A stretch of 47,449 bases of DNA from Mesotaenium endlicherianum (Eukaryota; Streptophyta; Zygnematophyceae; Zygnematales; Mesotaeniaceae), in contig WELA01002286.1 in NCBI GenBank assembly GCA_009602735.1, positions 51,203-98,651 of the forward strand. Reading direction: 5' to 3'. The notes under the pieces were generated by a model. The model saw only the letters and a program-made list of their open reading frames with translations. It was not told the DNA's origin and searched no databases. Below are positions 33,181-44,539 of this stretch, in pieces. The position numbers and the translations under genes were made by a program. Each line of letters starts with the position of its first letter. The first letter of the stretch is position 1.

Positions 33181-33203
33181 TGGGCTATTTTGCATACTAT
33201 ATT

Positions 33204-34235
33204 ATGGAGTCGCAGCCGGCAGCTGGAGGAGGCGAACACGTCGAGCATGTTGAGAGTGCAGGGCGACAGGTAGCACCAACGATCAACAAAGAGCAACAAG
33301 AAATGCAAGCGATGCTAAGGCAAATGGCGAATGCAATTGGAGGAGAAGTCTACACACAGTTTCAAAAAAATATGCGCCAGGATGTGGAGAGAACGGTGCG
33401 AGTTGTTGTTGGGAATGCCGCTTCAACGAGTTCGACACCTGCACCTGTTGTACCACCAATTCATGTTCACCCAGTGGTGCAAGTAGTTGTTCCACCTACA
33501 TCGGGAGTGCGTGCGCCTAAGCGTGAAGTGTATACAGGAGAGCGTGGATCGCCGCCTGTTCATGAATGGATTTTTGGAATGAAGAAGATTGTGGAGTATT
33601 ATGCGCTCACGCCCGACAGGCAAGTCCCCTTTGTCATAACTTTGCTGCAAAAGAGAGCTGGAGCTTAGTACGAACGAGAAACGCAGCTGTCTCGAGTCCC
33701 TGCTATTGTTGATTAGCTATTTGAAGGCTTGAAGAGGCAATTTCAACATTTTGCACCCGAGGCTACCGCTCGAGATCTATTGGTGTGCCTTCGTCAACGA
33801 GGAAGCGTTCAGGAGTATGTTTTGCGATTCAACGAGCTGGTGCTTCAATGTCCATCCATGCACGAGTCGGAGGTGATGGACAAGTTCAAGAGGGGATTCA
33901 AGCCAACTGTGGCCAAGGAAGTGGCGCTCAAGGACCCTACCAATCTTGGAGAAACGATGGCATTGGCAACAAGGGTCGCCGCAGTGGGATTTAGTCAGAG
34001 GCAGTGGGGCAGCCACAACTTTGGAGGATATCGACACTTTGGATCTCAGGCGCCAAGCACGAGTGTTCAAGGTCCAGTACCTATGGAGTTGGGACTTGTC
34101 CAGAACCAGTGCAGGCAACAGAATTATGAGCCAAGAGGACCCTGCTATAATTGCGGCAAGCTTGAAAATATGGCTCGAGACTGTCATGTGAAAGCGAAGC
34201 ACCCTCAAGAGCAGGAAAAAGGAGGACGCCAATAA
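33204..34235 (+). pseudogene. D1 gag (two in-frame stops)
   Basis: The start at 33204 (MESQPAAGGGEHVEHV) is preferred because it follows the primer-binding site and matches D2; the longer upstream frame begins inside the LTR. It stops at 33666-33668 (TAG where D2 has Trp in AEAWYEQ) and at 33714-33716 (TAG where D2 has Gln in IVDQLFEG). The capsid domain continues at 33729 (VQEYVLRFNELVLQCP). The nucleocapsid knuckle reads CYNCGKLENMARDC, with Asn in place of the zinc-binding His. Confidence 0.88.
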
Positions 34236-34246
34236 GTCGTTTTGGG

Positions 34247-34678
34247 GTGTCTACTTGCCGGAAGATGAGAACTCACAAAGAGGTTATCTCCACAAGCCTG
34301 CCGAGAAGCAAAGGACGAGAAGTTGACAAGCCTATCATCGTGGAAAGAGTAGTCGACGGCAACAAGGGGAAGTGTATGGTCGACAGTGGCGCAACTGCAA
34401 ACTTTGTGCACAAGAAGCTGGTGAAAGAGTGGCGAATCCTTGTGCAGAAGCATTATGAGCCTAAAGAGGCAATAATGGCGAATGGGCAAGGACTCAAGTG
34501 CGGTGCACCTACGGAAGCTATTCGCGTGGAAGTAGCGGGGCACCAGAGTAAGGTAGTTATGGAGCAGGCAGAGTTGGGTCACCATGAGGTGATATTGGGC
34601 CGACCATGGCTGAGGAAAGCCAACCCTCAAGTGCACTGGAGCACAGGAGAAGTGAAAGTCGAAGGGCGTGATGGGTGA
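34247..34678 (+). pseudogene. D1 aspartic protease region
   Basis: A 143-codon frame with KCMVDSGATANFVHKKLVKEW, so the DSGA active site is intact, followed by the flap and EVILGRPWLRKANPQVHW, typical of gypsy proteases. It would cleave Gag-Pol. It ends at a stop just before the RT-linker frame; related order in D2. Confidence 0.85.
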
Positions 34679-36610
34679 GTGGAGACAGCGAAACACGTGG
34701 AGGTAGATACGACCACAAGTACTGTCTTCTGTTGAGCCTGCAAGTTAAGAAGCTATGCAGGGCGAATCAGGTGAAGGAGATGTACCTTGTTTTGGTGGCC
34801 CTGGCGAGGTCATTAGATGGAGCAAGCGTGAATCCTAAGGGCCTGCGCAAATGTACATCGCCGGAGGAGCAAGTAGTGGTGTCCGATCCCCTTGCTCCAA
34901 AGAAGCAGAGCCCAACTGCTCAAGCGAAGAAGCCTGCTGAGATGCCTGCCCAAATTAAGGCGCTGTTGGAGGAATTCAAGTGCGTTCTTCCTGAGGAGGT
35001 ACCTGCAGGATCACCTCCACAAAGAGCTATGGAGCACAAGATCGAGTTGGAACCAAGGAGCGAGCCACCTATGAGACCCGCCTATCGACCATCGTTTGCG
35101 GAGTTGGATGAGTTGAAGAAGAAGCTGACGAAGTTATTGGAGAGGGGATTCATCCGACTCAGCGATTTTCCATTTGCAACGGCAGTCTTATTTGTGAAGA
35201 AGGACGATGGAACTATGAGAACGTGTGTCGACTACCAAGCACTCAACAAGATCACTATCAAGAACAAGTACCCACTTCCACAAGTGGACGAGTTGAGTAA
35301 GAGGCTTGTCGGGGCGAAGTATTTCTTGAAGATCGATTTGAGGAGTGGCTATCACCTGGTACGAAATGCGAAAGGAGCCGTTTAGATACTGCTTCCAGGA
35401 CTTGCTATGGTTTATTCGAGTTCACGGTCATGCCTTTTGGGCTGACTAATGCACCTGCTACATTCGTGGGACTCATGAACAATATCTTCAGAGCCTATTT
35501 GGACCAGTTTGCGGTGGTATTTTCGGACGACATCCTGATCTATTTGAAGACCTTAGAAGCGCATGTGGAGCATCTGAGGAAGGTGTGGGAGGTCTTGAGA
35601 GATAAAAAACTATATGGGATGATGAGCAAGTGCGACATCTGTCTCAAGGAAGTAATGTTTCTTGGACACATAGTGGGAGCTGAAGTAGTCAAGGTGGAGC
35701 AGAAGAAGGTGCAAGCAGTCAGAGATTGGCCGGTACCTGCTGATATTCATCAACTCAGGATCTTCCTTGGCATGGCAAAATATTATCGACGTTTCATTGA
35801 AGAATTTGCCAAGGTGTGTGCACTGCTCACGGACATGTTAAAGAAGCAGGAGAAGTGGCTATGGATTGACAAGGAGCAGCAAGCTTTCGAGAAGATTAAG
35901 GTGTTGTTGACAAAGGCACCTGTGTTGGCAATTGCCAATCCAGAGCTTCCTTTCACCATCATTACGGACGCATCAAATTTGGCAGTGGGAGCCATTCTTC
36001 TCCAAGACCAGGGCAAAGGATTGCAGCCTACGGCATACGAGAGCAAGAAATTGAGTCCTGCTGAGCAGAATTATGCAGCACACGAGCAGGAAATGTTGGC
36101 TATTATCCAGACTTTGAGGATTTGGCGATGTTTTGCGGACAGCCGGAAGGTGTTCATCAAGACCGACCACAAGAGCTTAGAGAAGTTTATGACGCAGCCA
36201 ACATTGACACCAAGACAAGCAACGTGGATGGAGTTTTTGCAACAGTTCGACCACAAGATTGAGTACTTATTTGGGAAGATCAACCCTGCAGACGCTTTAT
36301 CCAAGAGGTGTGACCTGCAGCTATCTGAGTTATCAAGGAGAGTATGGACTTCAAGCAGAAGCTTAAGAGAGTTCATGAGAAGGATCATGAATTTGCAGAT
36401 GGTGGAGCAGCTGAGTTCAACTCAAGTATGCTGAAGAAGTACGGCATATTGTATTATGGTGATTCCAATAAGGTGGTGGTCCGTGACATCAAGGAGCTAC
36501 GAGACTTACTACATGCGTAGCATCATAATTGCTTATATGCTAGACACTTTGGAAGAGAGAAGACGGCAATCGTGCTGAAGCGGGAGTATTATTGGAGAGA
36601 CATGGACATT
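34675..36610 (+). pseudogene. D1 reverse transcriptase, RNase H and integrase stub
   Basis: The first frame (34675-35385) has the linker and RT fingers ([28 protein letters not shown]). A frameshift near 35385 leads to the second frame (35430-36434): [23 protein letters not shown] (FSDD at the active site, unusual), thumb, RNase H ([42 protein letters not shown]). Past the stop, the integrase zinc finger begins (HHNCLYARHFGREK, YYWRDMDIDIEEC) and then the LTR starts. Confidence 0.87.
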
Positions 36611-36624
36611 GACATCGAGGAGTG

Positions 36625-37339
36625 TGTAAGATCTTAGGTTTATAAAGTGCATTTTTGAGTTTTTGAAAATATTTCTAGATTGTTTAGTAGTGTAGAATGC
36701 ATTTTTGTGGTCATTTTGATAGAAAGTTCATCGAATTTGGTGAAGTATTGAGAGAGTTATGGATTTCCAAAGTTTAATTAGTTTTGAGGTGAGCTCGACC
36801 ATCGGATTGACCGACAGCGTCGAGCGATCTGGCCCGTTAAAGTGAACTCGAACCTTCACGTAAGTTTGGCTGACGTGGAGTGCCGACTAGGTTGATTTAC
36901 CTAGAAGTTTCGGCTTAGCCTAGCGCGCCTACGACATAATATTCCAATATAGTCGATGCATGTATGTGGACGTCAGTTCGACCCAACACGTCAGATGAGA
37001 CTGATCTGGTCTACTCACGAATATTCTAGAAGGGACGATTTGACAAACACTTAGAAAATTCCGTAGCTTTCTCCTAGAGTGGAGCACTTAGGCATAAAAC
37101 TATTAATAGGCATAACTTCTTCATTTCTTATCAATTTTGACTTCTGTAAATTTCCACGGGTTTGTAACGACGAGGTCTTTCATCCTATACCATTTGTGAG
37201 CAGTTTCTTGCTACTCAAAATGTTTAGTTATTTTCCTAAGCTTTCTTAGTGATATGGCGCTGCACTCATTAATATGATTGCAACTAGTTTCTTTCCTCGT
37301 GAGTTACTACGCTTCCACTAGGGCAATCTGCCCCTGTCA
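36625..37339 (+). repeat. D1 3' LTR (715 bp)
   Basis: Starts TGTAAGATC and ends CTGTCA before the right TSD CAAGC (37340-37344). It is shorter than the 5' LTR through small deletions. The TATA region is altered (ACTATTAATAGG). The integrase codons for E-C-V-R-S run straight into it. Confidence 0.88.
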
Positions 37340-37344
37340 CAAGC

Positions 37345-38000
37345 CAAGAGTTTATGCAACTTGACGGCATATTGAAAACAACGAATTCTTGAGATTTTTA
37401 TGTCTTGTGATTTAAATATCTTGTTGTCACGACTTGAAACAAGTTTCAAACTTTGGCCACTTAACGAGCTTCACGCAAATTTAATTTCTTGGAGTTGGTT
37501 CACGACAACTTTAGGATTGTCAAATAATCTCCGCGATGTACCTTATTTCCTTCCATTTTAAATTTTGTTGGTAATTATATTTTGACCGAGAAACACTTGA
37601 CTAACTTTGACAATTGTACATTCTGAATTGTGCACATGCAACCCTCTTACTTTTGAGCTAATGTATCGCTTTGGGCTTACCACAGATATAGCACATCGTG
37701 AACGACCACCAATAACATCTTCAAAAACTTATTTAGACTTCAATTCATACCTTCACGTTTTCAAATCAATAACTTCTTACAAGTTTGATCGTGTTGCAAG
37801 TTGGTGACTAACTTGGGTTGTGGAAGTTTGGTTGATAGTGGAAATTAGAGTTTAAGCGCTTTAAAAGGTACGCAAGAAAATTGCAATTCAAGTGGCCGAT
37901 CTCAAGCGCCTTGCCGCGCCTTAAGAGCCGGGAAAATAATAGATTGATACAAAAAGTTACACGTTAAACATCTGCCGTTTTGAACTGTGACTGTGAAAGA
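37345..38000. other. Unassigned AT-rich spacer right of D1
   Basis: No retroelement domain, RNA gene or convincing ORF. It continues the locus interrupted by D1. Its right boundary with the F LTR is not sharp by eye; composition becomes more GC-rich around 37980-38000. Confidence 0.4.
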
Positions 38001-38518
38001 GATTCACAAAGCTCTTTCTGGATACCTCAGCGACGGGCGTCCTACCCTTTCCAACTGCTTGTCATACCCGACTTCTCTGCCCCGCCAACCGAAGCTGGGT
38101 ACACGTACATTCGCGTCACTCGCTCGCGGCACTGCGCGACACAGTTTTATTCCATCTGCAGAATGCGCTCGATTAAGCTCGAATAGTATCATTCTTCGTG
38201 ATTGTTTGTGATACCTGTCGTGCCTAACAGTGTCGGTCCCTCGGCACGTGCGTAGCCTTCTAGCACGTGTGCCTTCGGCCTGGTTGATGTGTCGGTGGCC
38301 CTCCTCACGAGTGGCAGACATGGTTGATTGACCTTTGCACGTGTGTCGGTGACAAGCCTTACCAGGGTTAACCCATCCCTGGGTTCTTGAACTTGCACCA
38401 TGCAGCCTTGACCAACACTTTGGGTGACGTTCTCTGCCACCCGGCTCTCACCATCTGCTTATCCTAAGACTTTAGCAGAAAATTTAAAAATACTTGCCTT
38501 GCCTAAATTCCTCTTACA
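38001..38518 (-). repeat. Probable F 3' LTR (left edge uncertain)
   Basis: On the minus strand a TGTAAGAGG terminus starts at 38518, immediately after a polypurine tract, as expected of a 3' LTR. The other end cannot be fixed because the 5' LTR is outside the window. The palindrome CACGTG (G-box core) occurs at 38245-38250, 38264-38269 and 38338-38343, an unusual cluster that could be a transcription-factor site array. Confidence 0.55.
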
Positions 38519-38530
38519 CCCCTTCCTTTC
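38519..38530 (-). other. F polypurine tract
   Basis: The minus strand reads GAAAGGAAGGGG immediately before TGTAAGAGG. It lies about 35 bp after the pol stop and would prime plus-strand DNA. Confidence 0.72.
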
Positions 38531-38565
38531 AGCTGAGGCGTCCCTGCCTTTCCTGCTGAAAGCTA

Positions 38566-41510
38566 TTATTTTTCAACGCTGCGGCTAGGGGTTTTAGGAA
38601 GGCAATCAGGACATTCCCATCGTCCTGCCATAATTTCTTCCTCGCCAATGCAGAAAGTGTGCCAACGGGCACCACACTTATCGCAAATTACCATTGCTTC
38701 TTGATCGTCCAGCACTTTGCAGCTGGCACAAGGCGTGGCTGGCACCAATTCCTCGGGCACAACCCTAACTGTGAGATCAATATTCGGCAAATGGCATAGC
38801 GAGCAATTCTGCACGTGGTCTCTCAGGGTTTTACCATCAGAACCTTCCAGTTCTAACGCACCATTGTCAAACGCATGTTTCACGCGCAAGATCACTGCAC
38901 CTGAACTGGTGTCGATGGTGGTCTTGGTTTGGCGCTTACGGTAAACAAAATCTCCTTCTTGAATCCGCGTCATCTGCAGGCGGTAGCTCCCGTCTCGCGT
39001 CCTGGCGTAACGTTGCGTATCTCTTTTCTGTGCAATTTTCAGATTGTCTAGTGCAGCCGGTATCATGCGCTCAAATAACGCCTTACGGCGCACCATCACT
39101 TTTAACAGTTCATCAGGGCTGTCCAGGTCTTGCACCTGTTCAATCTCCTGCTTAATGCTGCTGGGCACTACTGGACTTCTGCCAAACAGTATCTGATATG
39201 GCGAGTAATTTGCCAAGGCAGCCTGCTTGCTAAATCTGTAACCCATAACCAGCCATGGCAGGGCTAGATCCCTGTCACGCTTGTCATGCTCAAGGCAAAA
39301 CTTGCGCAAAGCAGACTTAATGGTTTGCACCATCCTTTTTGCCAGACCAGCTGCTTGCGGATGATCTCTAGACGTAGTGCGATGATCGATGAAGCATCTG
39401 TCCAAGAGTTTCTGAAAAGACCCTTGGAACTCAGACCCTTGGTCTGTCAGCATTTCTGCTGGAGCTCCATGACGCACAATCACACCATTGAGGAACGCTT
39501 TCGCGGTCCCTAGACTCTCCTTAGCAGTCAGAGGGACAACCTCTATCCACTTAGAGAAATGCTCAATCATGACCATGATATACTTGTTACCTCGCTTAGA
39601 CAGCGGTAGATCACCAGCGAGATCGCAGCTCCAACAGTAGCCTAGGCCCATGATTGGCAAAGGTTGCAAGTGTGGATGTTGCTGTGTAAATCCAGCCTTG
39701 ACGCGATCACAGCTTTGGCAGGCCTTGATCACATCTCCACACTGCTCCTTCATGCCCCTCCACCAGTAAGACAGCTCCAAAAGACTATATGTCTTCTTGA
39801 CACCATAGTGTCCAGTGTTCTCGTGCATTTCCAGCACAAGGGCTCGTCTCCTGATGGGTTCTGGCACTAACTCCTCCTGACCAGTCTCTTCAATTTTGAA
39901 GAGGTTGTTACGTTTCCAGCAAAACCTTTTAGCTCGATGGTTTACCTGGTCCTTCTCCTTCACTAATAGTCCTTCCAAGTGAGTTCCCGTCTTCAGCCAG
40001 TGCATAGTAGCTTGATCTTTCCAGATCTCTGGACTGAACAGGGGTAGAGGCTCAGCTTCACCTGATGCTACTATTCCAGCCATTTCGGCTAGGCAAGCCA
40101 CCAACTCTGCTGGGCTGCTCGGGTCGTCGTCCTCTCGAGCTCCTGTTCTGTCGTCTGAAGATGGGTCTGGGTTCCTGCTGAGTCCATCGGCGTCGTTGTT
40201 GAGCACTCCTGCTCTGTGCACCACCGTCATTTGGTACTCTTGCAGCTTAAGAGCCCAGCGAGCCAACTTACCAGTGAGGTCTCCATTCTTCATCAGCCAT
40301 AGTAATGGTGAGTGATCCGTGATCAGTGTGAAGGGTCTACCCCACAGATACTCTTTGAAGTGTGTGATCGCCCAAACCACTGCCAGCAGCTCTCCTTCAT
40401 AGGATGAGTAGTTGCTCTCCGCTCGATTGTTAGAGCGTGAGGCAAAGGCAATGACATACTCCTCTCTAGGGCTTGTGGCCTGAATGAGTACTGCGCCAAT
40501 TCCCAGACGACTCCAGTCAGTGTGCAGATTGAACGGCTTGGAGTAGTCAAGCGTTCGCAAGACTGGGGCTGTTACCAGCCGCTCCTTAAGCTCGTTCATG
40601 GCTTTCTCCTGAGCTTCTGTCCACACAAAAGGTACATCCTTTTTCAGGATTTCCGTCAAGGGTTTAGCAATTCTGCTATAATCCTTCACAAACTTACGAT
40701 AGTATCCGCTTAGCCCTAACAGAGCTTTCAGCTTAGACACATTTGCAAGTGCAGGTATCTTGTAAATAGCCTCGGTCTTCACAACCTGAGGGGACATAGC
40801 ATTGTTCCCAATCTCATGTCCTAGGTAAGGCACGTGTGCCTCAAAGAATCTGCACTTCCCAAGATGCAGCTTCATCTGGAATTTCTCCAGGCGCTGGAAC
40901 ACTTGTTCCAAGTGCTCGAGGTGCTCCTCTATGGACTTGCTGAATACTACCACATCGTCAATGTATGGCTTAGCAAAATCCAGCCCCTCCAGCACTTTAT
41001 TTTTAGTCCTCTGAAATATGGCTGGGGAATTTTTCAGCCTAAATGGCATTACTGTCCATTGCCAAAGTTCCCTTTGAGCCCAGAAAGCAGTCTTACCTCG
41101 ATCTTCTGTTTTCACAGGGATTTGGTTGAAGCCTTGGCGCAGATCGATAATGCTGAACACCTTTCCGGTGGTGGCAATTGCAAAGATCCTTTCCGGTGTA
41201 GGCATCACATAGCTATCTGGCTCCGTGTAGAGATTCAGTCGCCTGTAATCTCCACACATACGAGTGGCAGTGTAATTGCCGGCCTCGTCCTTTTTAGCGA
41301 CTACTACTGTAGGAGCCCCATGTACTGAGGTAGATTTTTCAATCATGCGGAGCTTATGCAGCTCTTCACAAGTTTTCTCCACACAGTCCCATTCTGTCTG
41401 ACTGAGCTTATGCGGCCCTAGTTTGACTGGGTTATCAGTAGTTAGTGTGATCTCACACACACTGGCAGTGGTTCTACCAATCTCCTCCTTAGTGAAAGCA
41501 AATACCTTGC
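38566..41510 (-). pseudogene. F pol: RT, RNase H, integrase with C-terminal PHD finger
   Basis: Numbering the 964-codon frame from 41460: RT block FSIIDLRQGFNQIPV (102-116) and YIDD (166-169); RNase H D315, E355, D382; integrase HHCC finger H546, H551, C581, C584; core D613 and D673, but residue 708 is Lys (GLAKRM) where Glu is required 35 residues after D673, so integrase is catalytically dead. Residues 906-964 form a C4HC3 PHD finger: C911, C914, C926, C929, H934, C937, C950, C953, with WHTFC and WECPDC. A PHD finger here replaces the chromodomain usual in this position. Upstream, RKVFAFTKEEIG belongs to the same domain start. Confidence 0.88.
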
Positions 41511-41511
41511 G

Positions 41512-41512
41512 N
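41512..41512. other. Ambiguous base (N) with apparent frameshift
   Basis: The only N I noticed. The frame upstream (ending HREV) and downstream (RKVFAFT) differ by one base exactly here, so the N is probably a spurious extra base from assembly rather than a biological frameshift. Confidence 0.7.
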
Positions 41513-43297
41513 CACCTCGCGGTGTTTCTTCAGCAACCTTTCTACTCGTGCTCTCTGCTGGGCTGAGACCATTTTCCCAATGGCAAAAGTCTCAGTTTCA
41601 GGTTGCTTCTCCCCAACAAAGGCATCCAGTAGTTGCTACTCCTTAGGTGCAGGTGGGGGCTTCCCGCCCTCATCGTGGCCCTCAGGCTTTTCTGCCCGAT
41701 TCTGGCTCTCAGGCTTTTCTGCCTGATTCTTAGGAGGTGGGGTAGCATGCTTTGCAGCTTGCTCCTCCGTTGCCATAAGTTCGGCAGCCTGTTTCTTAGG
41801 CTTTTTACCTTTCCCAATGACGCGTCGCCTCTCCTGCGGTGAGGGGTATGTGAGGCGCCTCCGGATGGGCTGCCTCAGGAACATTTCCTCGTCGACTCCA
41901 GTCCAACTGGTCCCGGTTCCTCCTTCTTCACGTGGCCAAGGTTGGTTTGCCATTGGAAAACCTGCGGGATCTACCCTAGGGCTGATCGCCCAGCCCCATT
42001 CTCGCTCAATAATAGCCATGCGGGCAACAGTCGTGCCATACTCCTCCCTTGCGGGTGGTGTGACCATCCATGCCTGCGCCAATGTTTGCGGCCTTTGAGG
42101 TGCTGCTAGTTGTGCGAGAAAGGCATCATCTGCTGCGGTCAAGCGACTGATGGTGTTTCTGAGATCCATCAGTTCCCATCCTGGGATTGCAGGTATCATG
42201 GGAGCAGGTTCTTCCGACCTCTGTATCCTAAGATCTGATAGTTGCAACAAAGGCGTGTTCATGCCTGGCGGAACACTAATACCCAATGCCATTGCCCTGC
42301 AAACCAAACCGTCCTCTCCCTCTCTCTGCAGAATATCCCGCAGAGGCGGAGGAGGTGGGGCTGTGGTTCCTCGCGGAACGCCCTCTCTCTGAGCGTTCCC
42401 CTTATGCTTCAAATATCGCTTTAGTATCCTCCTAAAAGATGCCTTACCCTCACGGGCCACCTTCCTTGGTCTGCTTGCGCGACTTTCGGGCTTTCCTTGT
42501 GCTGTCTTTACTTTAGCAGTGCAGGCAGTCACCTCCTGCCGTTGCGGCAGTTTTGCGGTTGACTTGGGTTCCGCCACTAGAAGACTGGCAGAAGGAGAAT
42601 TGGATGTTGGCGACCTTAATTCTTCATAAAGGTCTGCCGGGCTTGGCCCCATCAGGTGGTCAACCACCTAGTCGTCTGTCCTGAGCTCCTGTAAGTCCAG
42701 CAGATCCAACTATGGCGTGGGAAAACGTGGAACTTTTTCCCTAATGTCTCCTTTGTTGTTGAGTGATGGCGACTCCAACTCCGAGAGGCCTTGCATCTCT
42801 GCATCCTCTTCCTCCTCCGGCTTCTCTATTCCAGGAGGAGGCAATTCTTCATCCCCTCCTGTGTTGAGCCTCGCCATGTTGATGATGGCTGACTGTAGAG
42901 CGAGAGCTGCTTTCGCCACTTTCTCTTCCTTGAGTCGAGGGGCGTCTGCTTCCAGCAACTGCGCCATGATTTGCCTGGTGATTGACTCAGCTGTGCTGCC
43001 AACTGCGTCTTGTGGTTGCCCTTTGGCCTCTGGCCCTGGGCTCATCAGAGCAAGTGTGGCGGGCAATCTCTTGGCCGTCTCCTTCTTGTGTTCTTCAAAA
43101 ATCACCTCCAGGCAAATGGTCTTTCCAGACCCTCCATAATTTCCTGAATTTTGACTGCATTCTTCGGCCCATTCGTCAATATTGCACTGGCGTTCTTCAT
43201 ATCTTGATGTTACCGCGTCTGGGGATGGGCTCCCAAAGACCTGGTCTGGGGCCATTTTTCGTAACTCAAAACTGGTATCTTCCTCCCATTCCGGCAT
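41513..43297 (-). pseudogene. F linker between methyltransferase and RT (unknown function)
   Basis: About 590 codons in one frame, broken only by TAG codons at 42710-42712, 42668-42670 and 41636-41638. The 43297-42710 part is acidic (PEEEEDAEMQGLSELESP) with a predicted helical stretch (VAKAALALQSAIINMARL). The 42667-41636 part is basic and Pro-rich, with RKVAREGKASFRRILKRYLK and a run of Pro, ending in Lys/Glu/Pro-rich repeats (QAEKPESQNRAEKPEG). No domain is recognised. It follows the methyltransferase with a one-base shift near 43270-43300. Confidence 0.65.
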
Positions 43298-44534
43298 CCT
43301 CCCAAATATTTATTTGGCGGGAGCGTTCTGCAAATGCTGGGACCTCCTGTGATTTGCTTACTACAGCGCTCACCGAAGGGTTTGCTGCACCAGTTGCCTG
43401 GTTGTCCATGGTTACGTCTTCTCGCAGCCTCCGCAACTCTCTTTCCAGAGGGTAGTGTAGAGTCGCCATCCGATTGTCAATTTGCGTCAATAAGTCTTGA
43501 CACCTGGTCAGCTCCACCACTCTGGTTTCTCCGAGTGTTTCATCTTGGTCAGCCTCAGCTGCGTCTCTTTCACCACCATATTCTTTTTGTCGCTGATACG
43601 CTTCCCTGATAGCTCTCTGATCAGAGGTTGGCACCACATGGACTCCAATCGTTACCGGCCTCGGCCTGGGCATAGGCTTGTCAGAGAACGTCACCTGTTG
43701 CCAAGTCATAATCGTCTCTACCAACCATGTCATGGAGTGATGCCCACTCATGTTGCCGAATATCTTCCCAGCGTTGTCCTGTCCCACCATTGCAACAATT
43801 TCTTGTGCAATGGAGTTGGATACCCCCAGGCACCTTCCCTTCTCTTCAGTTGTCGGCTCTCTCCACTGAGCTTCTCTGTCGTGCACATCTTTGACCATTC
43901 CTGGTCCTCCATTCACGAAAGCGCGTGATCCTGGGTATGCTGTGAAGGTGGGCAGCACCACCCTGGGCCGGCCTGGCTCGTTGACGACGTACTGTGGGTA
44001 GGAATCCCTCCTGATCACTGGCTTGGTTTCCACCATCAGTGCTTCTCCCACAGATACTGCCGTTGGCGTGCGCCGCGTAATCTCCTCCATCTCCGTCAGG
44101 ATTTCAATGGACATGCCGTTGGTCCAGAATAGTCTGGCCCGGTGTGAGAGTCCTCCGTGCCTGGCGTTGTTGGCCAATACATGATGACCCAGGGTAGAGT
44201 CGAAGACCAGCCATGGATCTCCTGGCTTCATCTGGTTGTAATCCATCCCTGGATGTACATTCTCAATCACAAATACTGGTGGGTAGAGATGCTGGCGTTC
44301 CCGCAGCATACTGATGATCTTCACCATCCTTCCCCAGTGTTGTGCTCGCGGGTCATTGAATCTCCTCCTGTTCCCAGCTTGCGAGAAAGGTTAACAAGGG
44401 AATCCCGCAAAAATCCAGTCAATCGTGTAACCATACAGGTCCTCAGACTTCACATCGAGAATGTTTTCTCCAGCAAGACGCACCACACTAGTGGGCACCA
44501 ACGCCTTAAAATGGTACATTTGCCGCATCTGACT
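43266..44534 (-). pseudogene. F cytosine-5 DNA methyltransferase, C-terminal part (motifs IV-X)
   Basis: Resumes after the solo LTR. WIFAGFPC then a TAA stop (44391-44393) then PFSQAG is motif IV: the catalytic Cys (44394-44396) is present but the invariant next Gln is a stop. VFVIENV (motif VI, ENV at 44256-44264), LSHRARLFW (motif VIII, 44133-44147, close to the AHRARYFW form of DNMT3) and GNMSGHHSMTWLVETI (motif X, near 43707-43757) follow. The target-recognition region lies between VIII and X. After about 43698 comes a non-conserved tail to a TGA at 43266. It would transfer methyl groups from AdoMet to cytosine. Confidence 0.9.
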
Positions 44535-44539
44535 CATGA
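44535..44539. repeat. Left TSD of the solo LTR
   Basis: CATGA is repeated exactly at 45043-45047. Removing the LTR and one copy rejoins the methyltransferase frame. Confidence 0.95.

Larger units (their letters stand above)
32412..37339 (+). mobile_element. D1: family-D gypsy element with deleted integrase
   Basis: 4928 bp on the plus strand with two LTRs and perfect TSDs. It encodes gag, protease, RT and RNase H, but integrase ends in its zinc-finger region exactly where the 3' LTR begins. Without integrase it would be non-autonomous even if intact. It also has gag stops and an RT frameshift. Confidence 0.92.

Noticed and set aside
38004..38440. Short ORFs in the presumed F LTR
   Set aside because: Mutually overlapping frames on both strands in LTR-like DNA, with Arg/Thr/Gly-rich composition and no domain.
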